A stretch of 64,000 nt of DNA from Faecalibacterium prausnitzii. GTDB taxonomy: Bacteria > Bacillota > Clostridia > Oscillospirales > Ruminococcaceae. Shown piece after piece: positions 1 through 11,257 of this stretch. Each line of letters opens with the position of its first letter. Within the stretch, counting starts at the first letter, position 1. The notes under the pieces are model-generated. The model was not told the origin of the DNA. It did not search any database and saw only the letters and a list, made by a program, of their open reading frames with translations. The DNA lies in assembly GCF_019967995.1 (NCBI RefSeq), contig NZ_CP065377.1:1-64000 (forward strand). The letters run 5' to 3'. The position numbers were made by a program, and so were the translations under genes.

Positions 1-1323
1 ATGGATTCTTTCAAGGACGTTTTAGAGGCCGCGCAGGCGTACTGCAAAACGCAGATGGCCGAGCCGACCTATAATCTCTATATCGATGGCCTGGAGCCCA
101 TCAGCTTCGAGGACTCAAGCCACATCACCCTTTCGGTGCGGAACGACTTCATCTGCAAGATCGTGACGGACCGCTACCTCGGCCTGCTCAAGGAAGCCTT
201 CAAGACCGTGCTGGGCTTTGATGTGGACATCACCCTCGTGGTGCCCAGCACCCCGCCGCATGAGGTCGTGCTGGCGCAGCAGTACGAGGCGAACCCCGCC
301 TCCCCGCAGGGCAACTACGAGTTCACCTTCGAAAACTTCATCAAGGGCCCGTCCAACCAGTTTGCGTTTGCTGCTGCGCAAGCGGTCGCGGCCAACCCTT
401 CCGGCGCCTACAACCCGCTGTTCATCTACGGCGGCTCCGGTCTGGGCAAGACCCATCTGCTGACAGCCATCCAGACCGAGATCAAGCGCACCCACCCCGA
501 TTTCGTCATCATGTACGTGACCTGTGAGCAGTTCACCAACGAGCTGATCGCCGCCATCCGCGCGGGCAGCACCGAGGACTTCCGGATGAAGTACCGCGTG
601 GCCGACCTGCTGCTGGTGGACGATATCCAGTTCATTGCGGGCAAGGAGTCCACCCAGGAAGAGTTCTTCCACACCTTCAACTCCCTGCACGACGCCCACA
701 AGCAGATCGTCATCGCATCCGACCGCCCGGCCAAGGAGATCAAGAGCCTGGAAGAGCGCCTGCGCACCCGCTTTGAGTGGGGCCTGACCGCCGATGTCCA
801 GCCGCCGGATTTCGAGACCCGCGTGGCCATCGTCAAGCGCAAGGCCGAGCTGCTCCACCTTGACCTGCCCGAAGATGTGGCGGAGTTCATCGCCAACCAC
901 CTGAAGAACAACATCCGCCAGCTGGAAGGCGCAGTGAAAAAGCTCAACGCCTACTACATGCTGGAGGGCATCCAGCCCGTCATCAGCGTGGCGCAGAATG
1001 CCATCAAGGACATCCTGAACGAGACCCAGCCGGTGCCCGTGACCATCGAGAAGATCGTGGGAGAGGTGTCCCGCACCTTCAACGTCTCCCCCGCCGACAT
1101 CCGCGGCACCAAGCGGAACGCCAACGTCGCTTCCGCCCGCCGCGTCGCCATCTACATCCTGCGCGAAGTCACCGGCATGAGCATGGAGGAGATCGGCCGC
1201 GAGTTCTCCGGCCGGGACCACTCCACCATCGTCTACTCCCTCAAGACCATGGAGCGGGACATGAAGAACGACCAGCACCTGCGCGAGACGGTCAGCGACA
1301 TCATCAAAAACGTCAAGGCGTAA
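1..1323 (+). CDS. dnaA: Chromosomal replication initiator protein DnaA
   Basis: DnaA binds DnaA boxes at the origin, oligomerises with ATP and opens the duplex so that the replicative helicase can load. The 440-residue protein has the usual layout: N-terminal domain I, a short linker, the AAA+ core with Walker A GGSGLGKTHL near residues 144-153 and Walker B LLLVDDIQF near 203, and a C-terminal DNA-binding domain with the family signature GREFSGRDHSTIVYS near 399-413. It begins on the first base of the window, so its promoter and ribosome binding site cannot be seen. It heads the conserved dnaA-dnaN-recF-gyrBA cluster. Length and motifs are normal and identification is secure. Confidence 0.99.
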   Translation: MDSFKDVLEAAQAYCKTQMAEPTYNLYIDGLEPISFEDSSHITLSVRNDFICKIVTDRYLGLLKEAFKTVLGFDVDITLVVPSTPPHEVVLAQQYEANPASPQGNYEFTFENFIKGPSNQFAFAAAQAVAANPSGAYNPLFIYGGSGLGKTHLLTAIQTEIKRTHPDFVIMYVTCEQFTNELIAAIRAGSTEDFRMKYRVADLLLVDDIQFIAGKESTQEEFFHTFNSLHDAHKQIVIASDRPAKEIKSLEERLRTRFEWGLTADVQPPDFETRVAIVKRKAELLHLDLPEDVAEFIANHLKNNIRQLEGAVKKLNAYYMLEGIQPVISVAQNAIKDILNETQPVPVTIEKIVGEVSRTFNVSPADIRGTKRNANVASARRVAIYILREVTGMSMEEIGREFSGRDHSTIVYSLKTMERDMKNDQHLRETVSDIIKNVKA

Positions 1324-1724
1324 ACCCGAAGAATACTGCAAAAGTCATACTATTTCAGGCGGCAAACCACCAAATAAGGGAGAAAAAGGGGCCTTCCGGG
1401 GAAAACTGGAACAAGATGTTGTGGCAAAGGGGCGGATCTTTCCACTCTTTCCACAGAGTTTTCAACATTTAACACCCACAATCCACATCGGATGTGGAAA
1501 GAAACCGCCGACCACACGATTCAACACTTCTTCCACGACCCATTCACAACCCCGTGGAAAACCCCTGCCCCGCATGAAACCAGACACTTTCCGACTTTTC
1601 AACATCTTCCCCACCCCCTACTACGGTTACTACAACAAGTTCAATATACAGAAGACGGTTTTGCAGCCATTCCATGCGAAAGACTTCCTGAATACACGAA
1701 TCCAAAATAAGGAGAGACGATAGA
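1324..1724. other. Candidate replication origin region (dnaA-dnaN spacer)
   Basis: No credible gene lies in this 400-base spacer. It is rich in DnaA-box-like nonamers of the form YTTTCCACW: CTTTCCACT at 1438-1446 directly abuts CTTTCCACA at 1447-1455, the same box is inverted at 1493-1501, and CGTGGAAAA lies at 1553-1561. A 17-bp palindrome, TCCACATC-G-GATGTGGA, spans 1482-1498. The dnaA-dnaN spacer is a known oriC component in Firmicutes, so an origin role is a reasonable inference. The part of the origin upstream of dnaA is outside the window. The promoter of dnaN should also lie here. Confidence 0.7.
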
Positions 1725-2831
1725 TTGAACATCATCTGCGATAAGACCCTGCTGAGCGCAGCCATCGACGGCGTTTCCAAAGCCGTCACCCTCCGCTCCA
1801 CCATCCCCGTGCTCGAAGGCATCCTGCTGAAAGCCGAAGGTTTTCAACTGACTTTGACCGGCTACGACCTCGAAATGGGCATCGTGACCACCATCGAGGC
1901 CAATGTCAAGGAGCCCGGCGAGATCGTGCTGAATGCCAAGCTGCTCAGCAGCATGGTCAGCCGGATGCCCTCCGGTCAGATCACGATCCAGTCTGCCGAA
2001 AACGGCAAAACCACCATCCAGAGCGGTGTGGCCCAGTTCGAGATCCAGTCCATGTCGGCCACCGATTTCCCGGAGCTGCCCAACACCGGCGCCGAGGAGA
2101 CCCTGAACATCCCCACCGGCGTACTGCGCGATATGATCGACCGCACCCTCTATGCCGTCAGTCAGGATGAGAAAAAACCTGCGCATACCGGTGAATTATT
2201 CGAGATCCTGCCCGATAAACTGACCGTGGTGGCCCTGGACGGCTACCGTCTGGCCATCGTCGAGCGCCCGGTCAAGGCCGTGAAGGACATCCGGATCATC
2301 GTGCCCAGCAAGACCATGAACGAGGTCTCCCACCTGCTGGCCAACGACGACGAGGAAGCCGTCCACATCTGTGCCAACCGCCGGTATGTCGTCTTCATGA
2401 CCGCCGGTTACACCATCATGAGCCGCCTCATCGAGGGCGAATTCCTCAACTATCACAATGTCATCCCGGACGGCAGCCGCACCCGTGTGACGCTGGACAC
2501 CAAGGAATTTATCGAGACCATCGAGCGCGCGTCCCTGATTATTACAGAGCGTCTAAAAAATCCCCTCCGCATCAGTTTTACAGAGGGTAAAGTCGTGGTC
2601 CGCTGCCAGACCAATCTGGGCCGCGTTGTGGACGAGTTCAATGCCAAATGCGAAGGTGACGATGTGGAAATCGGCTTCAACAACCGCTATCTGCTGGATG
2701 CGCTGCGGAATGCCCGCACCGAGCAGGTCCGGCTGGAGATCAGCGGCCCGCTGAGCCCGGTCAAGGTCCTGCCCGCCGAGGGGAACGACTTTTTGTACCT
2801 CGTCCTGCCCGTCCGTTTCAAGAACGATTGA
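1725..2831 (+). CDS. dnaN: DNA polymerase III sliding clamp (beta subunit)
   Basis: This is the ring-shaped clamp that tethers DNA polymerase III to DNA. The 368-residue length and three-fold repeat organisation fit the beta clamp family, and it ends with the typical C-terminal segment ([17 protein letters not shown]). The start is an unusual TTG codon at 1725, chosen because AAGGAG lies at about 1709-1714 and because the protein then begins [14 protein letters not shown], in register with other clamps. It follows the candidate origin and is 10 bases upstream of the S4-domain gene, so dnaN, the S4 gene and recF are probably co-transcribed. Confidence 0.97.
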
Positions 2832-2841
2832 GAGGCGTAAT

Positions 2842-3057
2842 ATGCAAAAAATTCTCATCCATACGGAATTTATCAAGCTGGATGCCCTGCTGAAATATGC
2901 GGGCCTGTGCGAGACCGGCGGCGAAGCCAAGGAGCTGGTGCAGAACGGTGCCGTCAAAGTGAACGGCGAAGTCTGCACCATGCGGGGCAAAAAGTGCCGC
3001 GCCGGAGATGTCGTCGAACTGGACGGCCAGAGCGTGACCATCGGCCAGGGACAGTAA
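2842..3057 (+). CDS. S4-domain RNA-binding protein (YaaA/RlbA family)
   Basis: This 71-residue protein consists almost entirely of an S4 RNA-binding domain ([31 protein letters not shown]). Members of this family sit between dnaN and recF in many Firmicutes; a ribosome-assembly role has been proposed for the Bacillus relative, but the exact target is not established from sequence. It starts 10 bases after dnaN and ends 3 bases before recF, so translation within the operon is probably coupled. The identification rests on the domain and the conserved position. Confidence 0.9.
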
Positions 3058-3060
3058 ACC

Positions 3061-4182
3061 ATGCGTCTGCTCTCACTGGAAGTTCAAAATTATCGCAACA
3101 TCGCCTCGGCCAGCCTGACGCCGGGCCGGGAGCTGACCGTCATCTGCGGCAACAACGGCCAGGGTAAGACCAACCTGCTGGAAGCCATCTGGCTACTGAC
3201 CGGCGGAAAGAGCTTCCGGGGCGGCAAGGACGCCGAACTGGTGCGGCGGGGCGAACCCTTCGCCGTGCTGGAAGCGTCCACCCTCCGGGCACAGCAGGAA
3301 GAGCAGGAACCGGACACGCCGAACCGCGTCCGGATGACCATCGGAATGCCGGATTCCGCCCGGCCGGGGCGGTACGCCGCCGTGAACGGTGCCCCGCCCA
3401 AACGGGCGGCGGCATTGGCAGGCAGCTTTCCGGCCGTCGTCTTTGACCCCGGACACCTGAGCCTTGTCAAAGGTGCCCCGGAGGGACGCCGGAAATTTCT
3501 GGATGCTGCCTTGTGCCAGCTCTACCCCGGTTACCTGACCATCTACCGCCGCTATGTCCGGGCATTGCAGCAGAAAAATGCGCTGCTGCGCCATTCCAGC
3601 ACCACGCCGGAACGGCCCTACGCCGAAAAGACGGCCCTGCTGGAAGTGCTCAACACCGAGCTTGCTATGCAGGGCGAGGCCATCCAGCGGCGGCGGCGGG
3701 CCTACCTGGAACAGCTGGGCCCCCTCGCCTGCGCCAACTACGCCGAGCTTTCCCATGGAGCGGAGCGGATGGAGCTGCGCTATGCGGCCCAGTTCGAGCC
3801 GGGCGGTTTGGCCGCTCTGCTGCGGGCCCGGCAGAACGAGGAACTGCGGGCCGGGCAGAGCCTTTGCGGCCCCCACCGGGAGGACCTGGAACTTCTTCTG
3901 GACGGTCAGCCTGCCAAAGTGTTCGCCAGTCAGGGACAGCAACGCAGCGTGGTGCTGAGCCTGAAAATGGCCGAAGCTGCTGCCGCAGCGTCCATCACCG
4001 GCGAACACCCGGTGCTCCTGCTGGACGATGTGCTCAGCGAACTGGACGACGGCCGCAAGCAGTATCTGCTGACCCGGATGCGGGAAAAGCAGACCTTCGT
4101 CACCAGCTGCGACGATACCGCCTTCCTCAAGACGGACGGCGAGGTCTACCGCATGAACGGCGGGGTGCTGACCAAACTGTAA
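3061..4182 (+). CDS. recF: DNA replication and repair protein RecF
   Basis: RecF is an SMC-like ATPase that helps load RecA at single-strand gaps. The 373-residue protein has Walker A GNNGQGKTN near residues 30-38 and a C-terminal signature and Walker B region LLLDDVLSELDDGR, which define the family. The ATG follows the S4 gene stop by 3 bases. The position between the S4 gene and remB is the conserved Firmicutes arrangement. The length is normal and no defect is seen. Confidence 0.97.
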   Translation: MRLLSLEVQNYRNIASASLTPGRELTVICGNNGQGKTNLLEAIWLLTGGKSFRGGKDAELVRRGEPFAVLEASTLRAQQEEQEPDTPNRVRMTIGMPDSARPGRYAAVNGAPPKRAAALAGSFPAVVFDPGHLSLVKGAPEGRRKFLDAALCQLYPGYLTIYRRYVRALQQKNALLRHSSTTPERPYAEKTALLEVLNTELAMQGEAIQRRRRAYLEQLGPLACANYAELSHGAERMELRYAAQFEPGGLAALLRARQNEELRAGQSLCGPHREDLELLLDGQPAKVFASQGQQRSVVLSLKMAEAAAAASITGEHPVLLLDDVLSELDDGRKQYLLTRMREKQTFVTSCDDTAFLKTDGEVYRMNGGVLTKL

Positions 4183-4227
4183 TTGGCACTCTCACAATCA
4201 CAGTGCTGAAACTGGAGATAATACGAA

Positions 4228-4479
4228 ATGTATATTCATCTGGGGCGCGACTATGTCCTGAACGACCGGGACGTCATCGGCATCTTCAATCTGGAGACGA
4301 CCACCATCTCCCCCCGCGGGCGGGAATTTCTGAACTACGCCCAGAAGAACGGCGCGGTGGTCAGCCTTTCGGAAGAACTGCCCCAGTGCTATGTGCTGGC
4401 CGATGCACCGGTGGATACCGTGTATCTTTCGGAGCTGTCCAGCGCTGCGATGAAAAAGAGAACGGAAGCGCCGTTCTGA
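4228..4479 (+). CDS. DUF370 / RemB-like small regulatory protein
   Basis: This 83-residue protein (MYIHLGRDYVLNDRDVIGIFNLE...) matches the DUF370 family, which includes Bacillus RemB (YaaB), encoded between recF and gyrB. The Bacillus paralogue RemA is a DNA-binding activator of matrix genes; what this copy regulates cannot be told from the sequence. It starts 45 bases after recF and is probably in the same operon. Confidence 0.85.
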   Translation: MYIHLGRDYVLNDRDVIGIFNLETTTISPRGREFLNYAQKNGAVVSLSEELPQCYVLADAPVDTVYLSELSSAAMKKRTEAPF

Positions 4480-4500
4480 ACGGCCCGGCTGTGAAAATGA

Positions 4501-6618
<2,118 letters not shown>

Positions 6619-6621
6619 TAT

Positions 6622-6755
6622 CCCTCTCAGGCGCTGACGCGCCAGCTCCCCCTAAGGGGGGGAGCTTATCGGCAAAAGATAAACGTTCCCTTCTCACGCA
6701 AAAAAGCTCGCCCTTTGGGAGAGCTGTCAATGCCGCAGGGCATTGACTGAGAGGG
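6622..6755. repeat. MITE-like element with CCCTCTCAG terminal inverted repeats
   Basis: A 134-bp segment between gyrB and gyrA is bounded by CCCTCTCAG (6622-6630) and CTGAGAGGG (6747-6755). Inside lie two hairpins, AGCTCCCCC...GGGGGAGCT and AGCTCGCCC-TTT-GGGAGAGCT, and a small palindrome TCAATGCC-GCA-GGGCATTGA. Part of the same motif recurs at 25250-25272, and a lone CTGAGAGGG is at 9374-9382. It has no coding capacity. A non-autonomous element or REP-type repeat is the likeliest reading; it leaves gyrA with its own RBS just downstream. Confidence 0.65.
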
Positions 6756-6775
6756 TTGATCCTACGGAGGAAAAA

Positions 6776-9349
6776 ATGGAAGAAGATTTTGTGATGATAC
6801 CGGGCAGCGGTACCAAAAAGATCATCCGCGACGTCAAGAAAGAGATCGAGACGGCGTTCCTGGACTACTCCATGTCGGTCATCGTGTCCCGTGCGCTGCC
6901 CGATGTGCGCGACGGTCTGAAGCCGGTCCACCGCCGCATTCTGTACACCATGCACGAGCGCGGCAACGACCCCAGCCATCCCTACCGCAAGTCGGCGGAT
7001 ACCGTCGGTGCGGTGCTGGGCTCCTACCACCCCCACGGCGACGCATCGGTCTACGATGCCATGGTCCGTCTGGCGCAGGATTTCTCGCTGCGCTATCCGC
7101 TGGTGGACGGTCAGGGCAACTTCGGTTCCGTGGATGGCGACCCCCCGGCTGCTTACCGTTACACCGAGGCCCGCATGAGCCGGATGGCCGTCGAGATGCT
7201 GACCGATATCGACAAGGATACCATCAACTGGGACCCCAACTTCGATGAGACGAAGAAGGAACCCAGCGTTCTGCCCTGCCGCTTCCCGAATCTGCTGGTC
7301 AACGGCAGCCAGGGCATCGCGGTCGGCATGGCCACCAACATCCCGCCCCACAACCTGAGCGAGGTCATCGACGGCTGTGTGGCATATATCGAAGACCCGG
7401 ACATCGACCTGCCCGGCCTGATGGAGCATATCAAAGGCCCGGACTTCCCCACCGCCGGCATCATCATGGGCCGCAGCGGCATCCGTGCTGCCTACGCCAC
7501 CGGCCGCGGCAAGATCACCCTGCGCGGCCGTGCCACCATCGAGGAAAAGAAGAACGGCCGCGCCCAGATCATCGTGACGGAGATCCCGTACATGGTCAAT
7601 AAGGCGCGCCTCATCGAGAACATTGCAGACCTCGTTAAGGACAAACGGATCGAGGGCATCAGCGACCTGAACGATGAGACCAACCGCAAGGGAATGCGCA
7701 TCGTCATCGACGTGCGCAAGGACGCCAATCCCCAGGTCGTCCTGAACCAGCTGTACCAGTACACCCAGCTGCAGGATACCGTGGGCGTCATCATGCTGGC
7801 CATCGACCACAAGGTGCCGAAGGTTCTGACCCTGAAGCAGATGATCCAGAAGTACGTCGAGTTCCAGGATGAGGTCGTCCGCCGCCGGACCCAGTATGAC
7901 CTGAAGAAGGCACGGGAGCGCGCCCACATCCTCGAAGGTCTGAAGAAGGCCACCGACATCGTGGACGAACTGATCGCCACCATCCGCGCCTGCAAGGGCG
8001 GCATGAGTGAGGCCAAGACCGCCATCATGGAGCGCTTCGGCTTTGATGACCCGCAGGCCGACGCCATCGTGAAGTTGCAGCTGGGCCGTCTGGCCGGTCT
8101 GGAGATCCTGAAGATCGAGGAAGAGCTGGGTGCTTTGCAGGCTAAGATCCGGGATTGGGAGGACATCCTGTCCAATGACGCCCGTGTGCTGGAGATCGTC
8201 AAGAATGAGCTGCTGGAGATGAAGAAGCGCTTCGGTGACGAGCGCCGCACCGAGATCGAGACCGTGAACGGCGAAGTGGACATCGAAGACCTCATTGCCG
8301 AGGAGCAGTGCGTCTATACCCTGACCGAAGCCGGTTATATCAAGCGCCAGCTCAAGGCCACCTATCAGGCCCAGAAGCGCGGCGGCCGCGGCATTTCCGG
8401 CATGACCCGCAAGGAAGAAGACATCGTGCAGGAGATGTTCGTCGGTTCCACCCACGATTATGTCCTGTTCGTCACCGACCGGGGCCGTCTGTTCCGCATC
8501 AAGGGCTACACCATCGCCGAGGGCAGCCGCACCAGCAAGGGAACCAACATCGTGAACCTGCTGCAGCTGGCGGAAGGCGAAAAGGTCACGAACATGATCT
8601 GCCAGAGCAAGGACGCAGAACAGGAGGGCGGCTTCGTGACGATGGTCACCAAGCAGGGCCTCATCAAGCGCACCCCGCTGGAACAGTACGCCAACATCCG
8701 CCGTTCCGGCCTGATCGGCATTGCCCTGAACGAGGGCGATGCGCTGGCCTGGACCCGCCTGACCACCGGCCACGATATGCTCATCGTCGCCACCCGCAAC
8801 GGCCAGGCCATCCGCTTCAACGAGGAGGATGCCCGCCCGATGGGCCGCAGCGGCCACGGCGTCCGTGCCATCAAGCTGGCCGAGGGCGACGAGGTCGTCG
8901 GCGTCTGCATCTGCCGCGAGGGCGCGACTGTCCTGACCGTGACCGAAAACGGCAAGGGCCGCCGCTCCGAGATCGACACCTACCGCATCACGGCCCGCGG
9001 CGGCAAGGGCATCCGCAACTACGATGCGTCCAAGGATAAGGTCGCAGCCGTCAAGATCGTCGATGATGTGGACGATATCCTGCTGAGCAGTCAGGAGGGC
9101 ATCATCATCCGCTTCCATGCCGACTCCATCCCGGTGCAGAGCCGCTATGGCTCCGGCGTCCGCGTCATGCGCCTGGGAGAGAGCGACAAGGTCATGGTCC
9201 TGGCCCGTACCGACCACGACGACGAGGCCCAGACCGCAGCCATTGAGGCGGAGGAGGGCGATGAACCCACCGCCGAGCAGCTGGCCGCGATGGAAGCTGC
9301 CGACGAGGCCTCGGCTGCGGAGACCCCCGAAGCAGACCCTGAAAATTGA
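6776..9349 (+). CDS. gyrA: DNA gyrase subunit A
   Basis: GyrA is the DNA breakage-reunion subunit. The 857-residue protein has the catalytic tyrosine in RYTEARMSR (Tyr129), a GyrA-box-like QKRGGRG at the start of the C-terminal wrapping domain, and a Glu/Asp-rich tail. The start at 6776 follows CGGAGG at 6765-6770 and places [25 protein letters not shown] at the usual position. In the quinolone-resistance region the sequence is [10 protein letters not shown], so the position equivalent to E. coli Ser83 is Ala90 here. It is co-oriented with gyrB and separated from it only by the repeat element. Confidence 0.97.
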   Translation: MEEDFVMIPGSGTKKIIRDVKKEIETAFLDYSMSVIVSRALPDVRDGLKPVHRRILYTMHERGNDPSHPYRKSADTVGAVLGSYHPHGDASVYDAMVRLAQDFSLRYPLVDGQGNFGSVDGDPPAAYRYTEARMSRMAVEMLTDIDKDTINWDPNFDETKKEPSVLPCRFPNLLVNGSQGIAVGMATNIPPHNLSEVIDGCVAYIEDPDIDLPGLMEHIKGPDFPTAGIIMGRSGIRAAYATGRGKITLRGRATIEEKKNGRAQIIVTEIPYMVNKARLIENIADLVKDKRIEGISDLNDETNRKGMRIVIDVRKDANPQVVLNQLYQYTQLQDTVGVIMLAIDHKVPKVLTLKQMIQKYVEFQDEVVRRRTQYDLKKARERAHILEGLKKATDIVDELIATIRACKGGMSEAKTAIMERFGFDDPQADAIVKLQLGRLAGLEILKIEEELGALQAKIRDWEDILSNDARVLEIVKNELLEMKKRFGDERRTEIETVNGEVDIEDLIAEEQCVYTLTEAGYIKRQLKATYQAQKRGGRGISGMTRKEEDIVQEMFVGSTHDYVLFVTDRGRLFRIKGYTIAEGSRTSKGTNIVNLLQLAEGEKVTNMICQSKDAEQEGGFVTMVTKQGLIKRTPLEQYANIRRSGLIGIALNEGDALAWTRLTTGHDMLIVATRNGQAIRFNEEDARPMGRSGHGVRAIKLAEGDEVVGVCICREGATVLTVTENGKGRRSEIDTYRITARGGKGIRNYDASKDKVAAVKIVDDVDDILLSSQEGIIIRFHADSIPVQSRYGSGVRVMRLGESDKVMVLARTDHDDEAQTAAIEAEEGDEPTAEQLAAMEAADEASAAETPEADPEN

Positions 9350-9392
9350 GCACGAAGCCCGGAAGGCTTCGGCCTGAGAGGGAAAGTTAGTC

Positions 9393-9421
9393 TGGACTTC
9401 GCCCAGAACGTGTGATAAAAT
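9393..9421 (+). promoter_or_regulatory. Promoter of the mntP transcript
   Basis: TGGACT (9393-9398) and TAAAAT (9416-9421) are separated by 17 bases, a good sigma-A-type spacing. Transcription would begin near 9428, a dozen bases before the riboswitch aptamer. Confidence 0.6.
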
Positions 9422-9439
9422 AACCAAACAATCACAAAT

Positions 9440-9541
9440 CCCATGGGGGAGTAGCAGGCGCTGTTTGCAGACGGCGCAGCAAGTCAACACAATGGCCGCC
9501 GGTCGCGGTCTGGCTTGCTTTCATTTGCGAGACTCATGTGT
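9440..9541 (+). ncRNA. yybP-ykoY family (Mn2+) riboswitch aptamer
   Basis: The leader contains the hallmarks of the yybP-ykoY aptamer: CATGGGGGAGTAGC at the start, a central GTCAACA segment, and TTTGCGAGACTCATG at the end, with CATG/CATG closing the basal stem. This family senses Mn2+ and commonly controls MntP-type exporters, which is exactly the gene downstream. A competing pairing (ACTCATGTGTT near 9532 with CCAACACATG near 9561) would break the basal stem, suggesting a transcriptional on-switch: Mn2+ stabilises the aptamer and the terminator at 9592 is avoided. The fold was read by eye. Confidence 0.85.
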
Positions 9542-9591
9542 TTTGGTGCGAGTACCACGCCCAACACATGGAGTCCGGAAGTAGAAAATGA

Positions 9592-9636
9592 CCCGGAATC
9601 GGACGTGTACGCGCACCGATTCCGGGTTTTGTTTTT
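9592..9636 (+). terminator. Riboswitch-controlled intrinsic terminator
   Basis: CCCGGAATCGG (9592-9602) pairs perfectly with CCGATTCCGGG (9616-9626) around a 13-base loop and is followed by TTTTGTTTTT. It lies between the aptamer and mntP, so it is the expression platform. Confidence 0.85.
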
Positions 9637-9676
9637 GCCGCACCAGATTCCGGTCCGATTTAGGAGGCATGTTTGT

Positions 9677-10258
9677 ATGGAATGGAATTTCTTGTTTTTC
9701 TTCAACAGTGTATTGCTGGGCGTGGGCCTTGCCATGGATGCGTTCTCGGTCTCGATGGCGAACGGCCTGCACGACCCCAAAATGTCCGTCAGGAGGATGT
9801 GCATCATCGCGGGCACCTTCGGTGTGTTTCAGGCAGTCATGCCCATGACGGGCTGGGTCTGCGTCCACACCATTGTCGAGCTGTTCTCGTCCTTTGAGAT
9901 GTTCATCCCATGGATCGCCCTCATCCTGCTGGCGTACATCGGCGGCAAGATGCTGTTGGAGGGCATCAGGGGCGAAGAGACCGAGGAGGCCATTGAGCTG
10001 AGCGCCGGTGCCCTCTTCGTGCAGGGCGTGGCCACCAGCATCGACGCCCTTTCCGTCGGCTTCACCATCTCGGAGTACGACTGGACGATGGCGCTGGCGG
10101 CATCTGTTATCATCGCCGCAGTCACCTTCGTCCTCTGCATGGCCGGTCTGCACATCGGCAAACAATTCGGCACCAAGCTGGCCGGCAAGGCATCCATTCT
10201 GGGCGGCGTCATCCTCATCGGCATCGGTCTGGAGATCTTCCTCACCGGCGTCCTTTGA
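9677..10258 (+). CDS. mntP: Manganese efflux pump MntP
   Basis: MntP exports Mn2+ and protects against manganese overload. The 193-residue protein is built from six hydrophobic segments in two similar halves, with the conserved acidic membrane motifs GLAMDAFSVSMANG near residues 13-26 and VATSIDALSVGFTI in the second half. The ATG at 9677 is 9 bases from AGGAGG (9662-9667); the earlier ATG at 9669 is out of frame. It stands behind a Mn2+ riboswitch, which independently supports the assignment. Confidence 0.95.
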   Translation: MEWNFLFFFNSVLLGVGLAMDAFSVSMANGLHDPKMSVRRMCIIAGTFGVFQAVMPMTGWVCVHTIVELFSSFEMFIPWIALILLAYIGGKMLLEGIRGEETEEAIELSAGALFVQGVATSIDALSVGFTISEYDWTMALAASVIIAAVTFVLCMAGLHIGKQFGTKLAGKASILGGVILIGIGLEIFLTGVL

Positions 10259-10424
10259 CGGAAACGTTTTCACTGAGCCTTGTGTTCGTAAAAAGATCTT
10301 TCGCACAGGCGCCGCAGCACGGCCTCCTGCATTTTCGGCACAGTGGCCAAGAAATGCAGGGGGCCTTTGGATGAGCTGCTGTGTTTTTTGCCGGTTCGTG
10401 CGCAATTTCTGCGGCTTTGAGAAA

Positions 10425-10482
10425 ACGGCAAAGTTTCTTTGCTGAAATTTCGTACAAAGAAACGCAGCCCGGCCGTTTTTTG
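10425..10482 (+). terminator. Intrinsic terminator of mntP
   Basis: A two-level hairpin: ACGGC (10425-10429) with GCCGT (10472-10476) encloses a perfect 9-bp stem GTTTCTTTG (10433-10441) with CAAAGAAAC (10455-10463). The run TTTTTT follows at once. Confidence 0.65.
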
Positions 10483-10495
10483 GTGCAGATTTCGC

Positions 10496-10524
10496 TTGCA
10501 AAACCTCCGGAGATTTGATATGCT
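10496..10524 (+). promoter_or_regulatory. Promoter of the lipoprotein gene
   Basis: TTGCAA (10496-10501), a 17-base spacer and TATGCT (10519-10524). The predicted start, near 10531, is just ahead of a 13-bp inverted repeat. Confidence 0.6.
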
Positions 10525-10536
10525 CAGGGCAGAGAA

Positions 10537-10566
10537 CAACATTTCCAACAATGGTTGGAAATGTTG
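10537..10566 (+). promoter_or_regulatory. Perfect 13-bp inverted repeat in the lipoprotein leader (operator or RNA hairpin)
   Basis: CAACATTTCCAAC (10537-10549) and GTTGGAAATGTTG (10554-10566) are exact complements around the 4-base loop AATG. It lies just after the predicted transcription start and 32 bases before the start codon. No U-run follows, so it is not a terminator; a repressor operator or a stabilising 5' hairpin are the options. Confidence 0.65.
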
Positions 10567-10598
10567 AAATACCAGACCGTTCAAAGGAGGTACCGAAT

Positions 10599-11201
10599 AT
10601 GGCAACCAATATGAGCCGCCGCGTTTTTCTGAAGTGTGCAGGTGCTGCTGCGCTGGCTGTGACTGCATCCGGCATCTTCGCAGGATGCTCCCCATCGGGC
10701 GGGGGATCGAAAGACACCGTATACGGTGTGGGTGAGTCCACACAGATCAATGGAGTGAACGTAAAGCTGCTGGGCTATCGCCAGGATAAGATTTCGGGCA
10801 TGGTCGGGAACTATGCAGGAAAAACGTTCATCACCGTGTGCATCGGGCTGGAAAATCAGTCGGAGCAGACGGTCAAGATGGGAAATACCACGGAGACCGA
10901 ACTGGCCGAGGTGCTGAAGGCAATCTATAACAACCAGTATGAGACGCTGGGCAAGAGCGATTTCAAGATGACGTCGGACAGCGGCAAGATCGGCCATGCG
11001 GAGATCGGTTATCTGACGGACGAGACCGGCCTGAAGAGCTACGGTGTGCGGGATAACCTGAACCCGAAGGAGACGGGCTGCATCAAGATCTATGCGGTCG
11101 TTCCGAGCAACTGGGAGCAGATCGGCATCCAGTATACGCCGTACTTTGCCCAGCACGAGACCCGCAGCTTTGTGCTGAACCGCGCCAACGACAAACTGTA
11201 A
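10599..11201 (+). CDS. Secreted lipoprotein with Tat-like signal, DUF4352-like domain
   Basis: The 200-residue product begins with SRRVFLK at residues 6-12, which fits the twin-arginine export motif, followed by a hydrophobic stretch and a lipobox ending IFAGC, so it is predicted to be a lipid-anchored extracellular protein. The rest resembles the DUF4352 fold found in Gram-positive lipoproteins of unknown function (VKLLGYR, TFITVCIGLENQSEQTVKMG). The start at 10599 follows AAAGGAGG. No enzymatic motif is visible. The gene is a single unit between a strong promoter and a bidirectional terminator. Confidence 0.75.
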   Translation: MATNMSRRVFLKCAGAAALAVTASGIFAGCSPSGGGSKDTVYGVGESTQINGVNVKLLGYRQDKISGMVGNYAGKTFITVCIGLENQSEQTVKMGNTTETELAEVLKAIYNNQYETLGKSDFKMTSDSGKIGHAEIGYLTDETGLKSYGVRDNLNPKETGCIKIYAVVPSNWEQIGIQYTPYFAQHETRSFVLNRANDKL

Positions 11202-11257
11202 CCATGCCTACGGCCCTTCCCCCAGGGCCAGGCGTTTTCTCCGACCCCACAGAAAAA

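Larger units (their letters stand above)
10259..10598 (+). other. Non-coding spacer with long hairpins between mntP and a lipoprotein gene
   Basis: No gene is supported in these 340 bases. A 14-bp hairpin lies at 10321-10365 (GGCCTCCTGCATTT with AAATGCAGGGGGCC, one G-U pair). The terminator at 10425-10482, a promoter at 10496-10524 and a perfect inverted repeat at 10537-10566 follow. The first part is probably mntP 3' untranslated RNA. Confidence 0.6.

Noticed and set aside
115..1341. Open frame antisense to dnaA
   Set aside because: No motif or start signal; shadow of dnaA codon bias.
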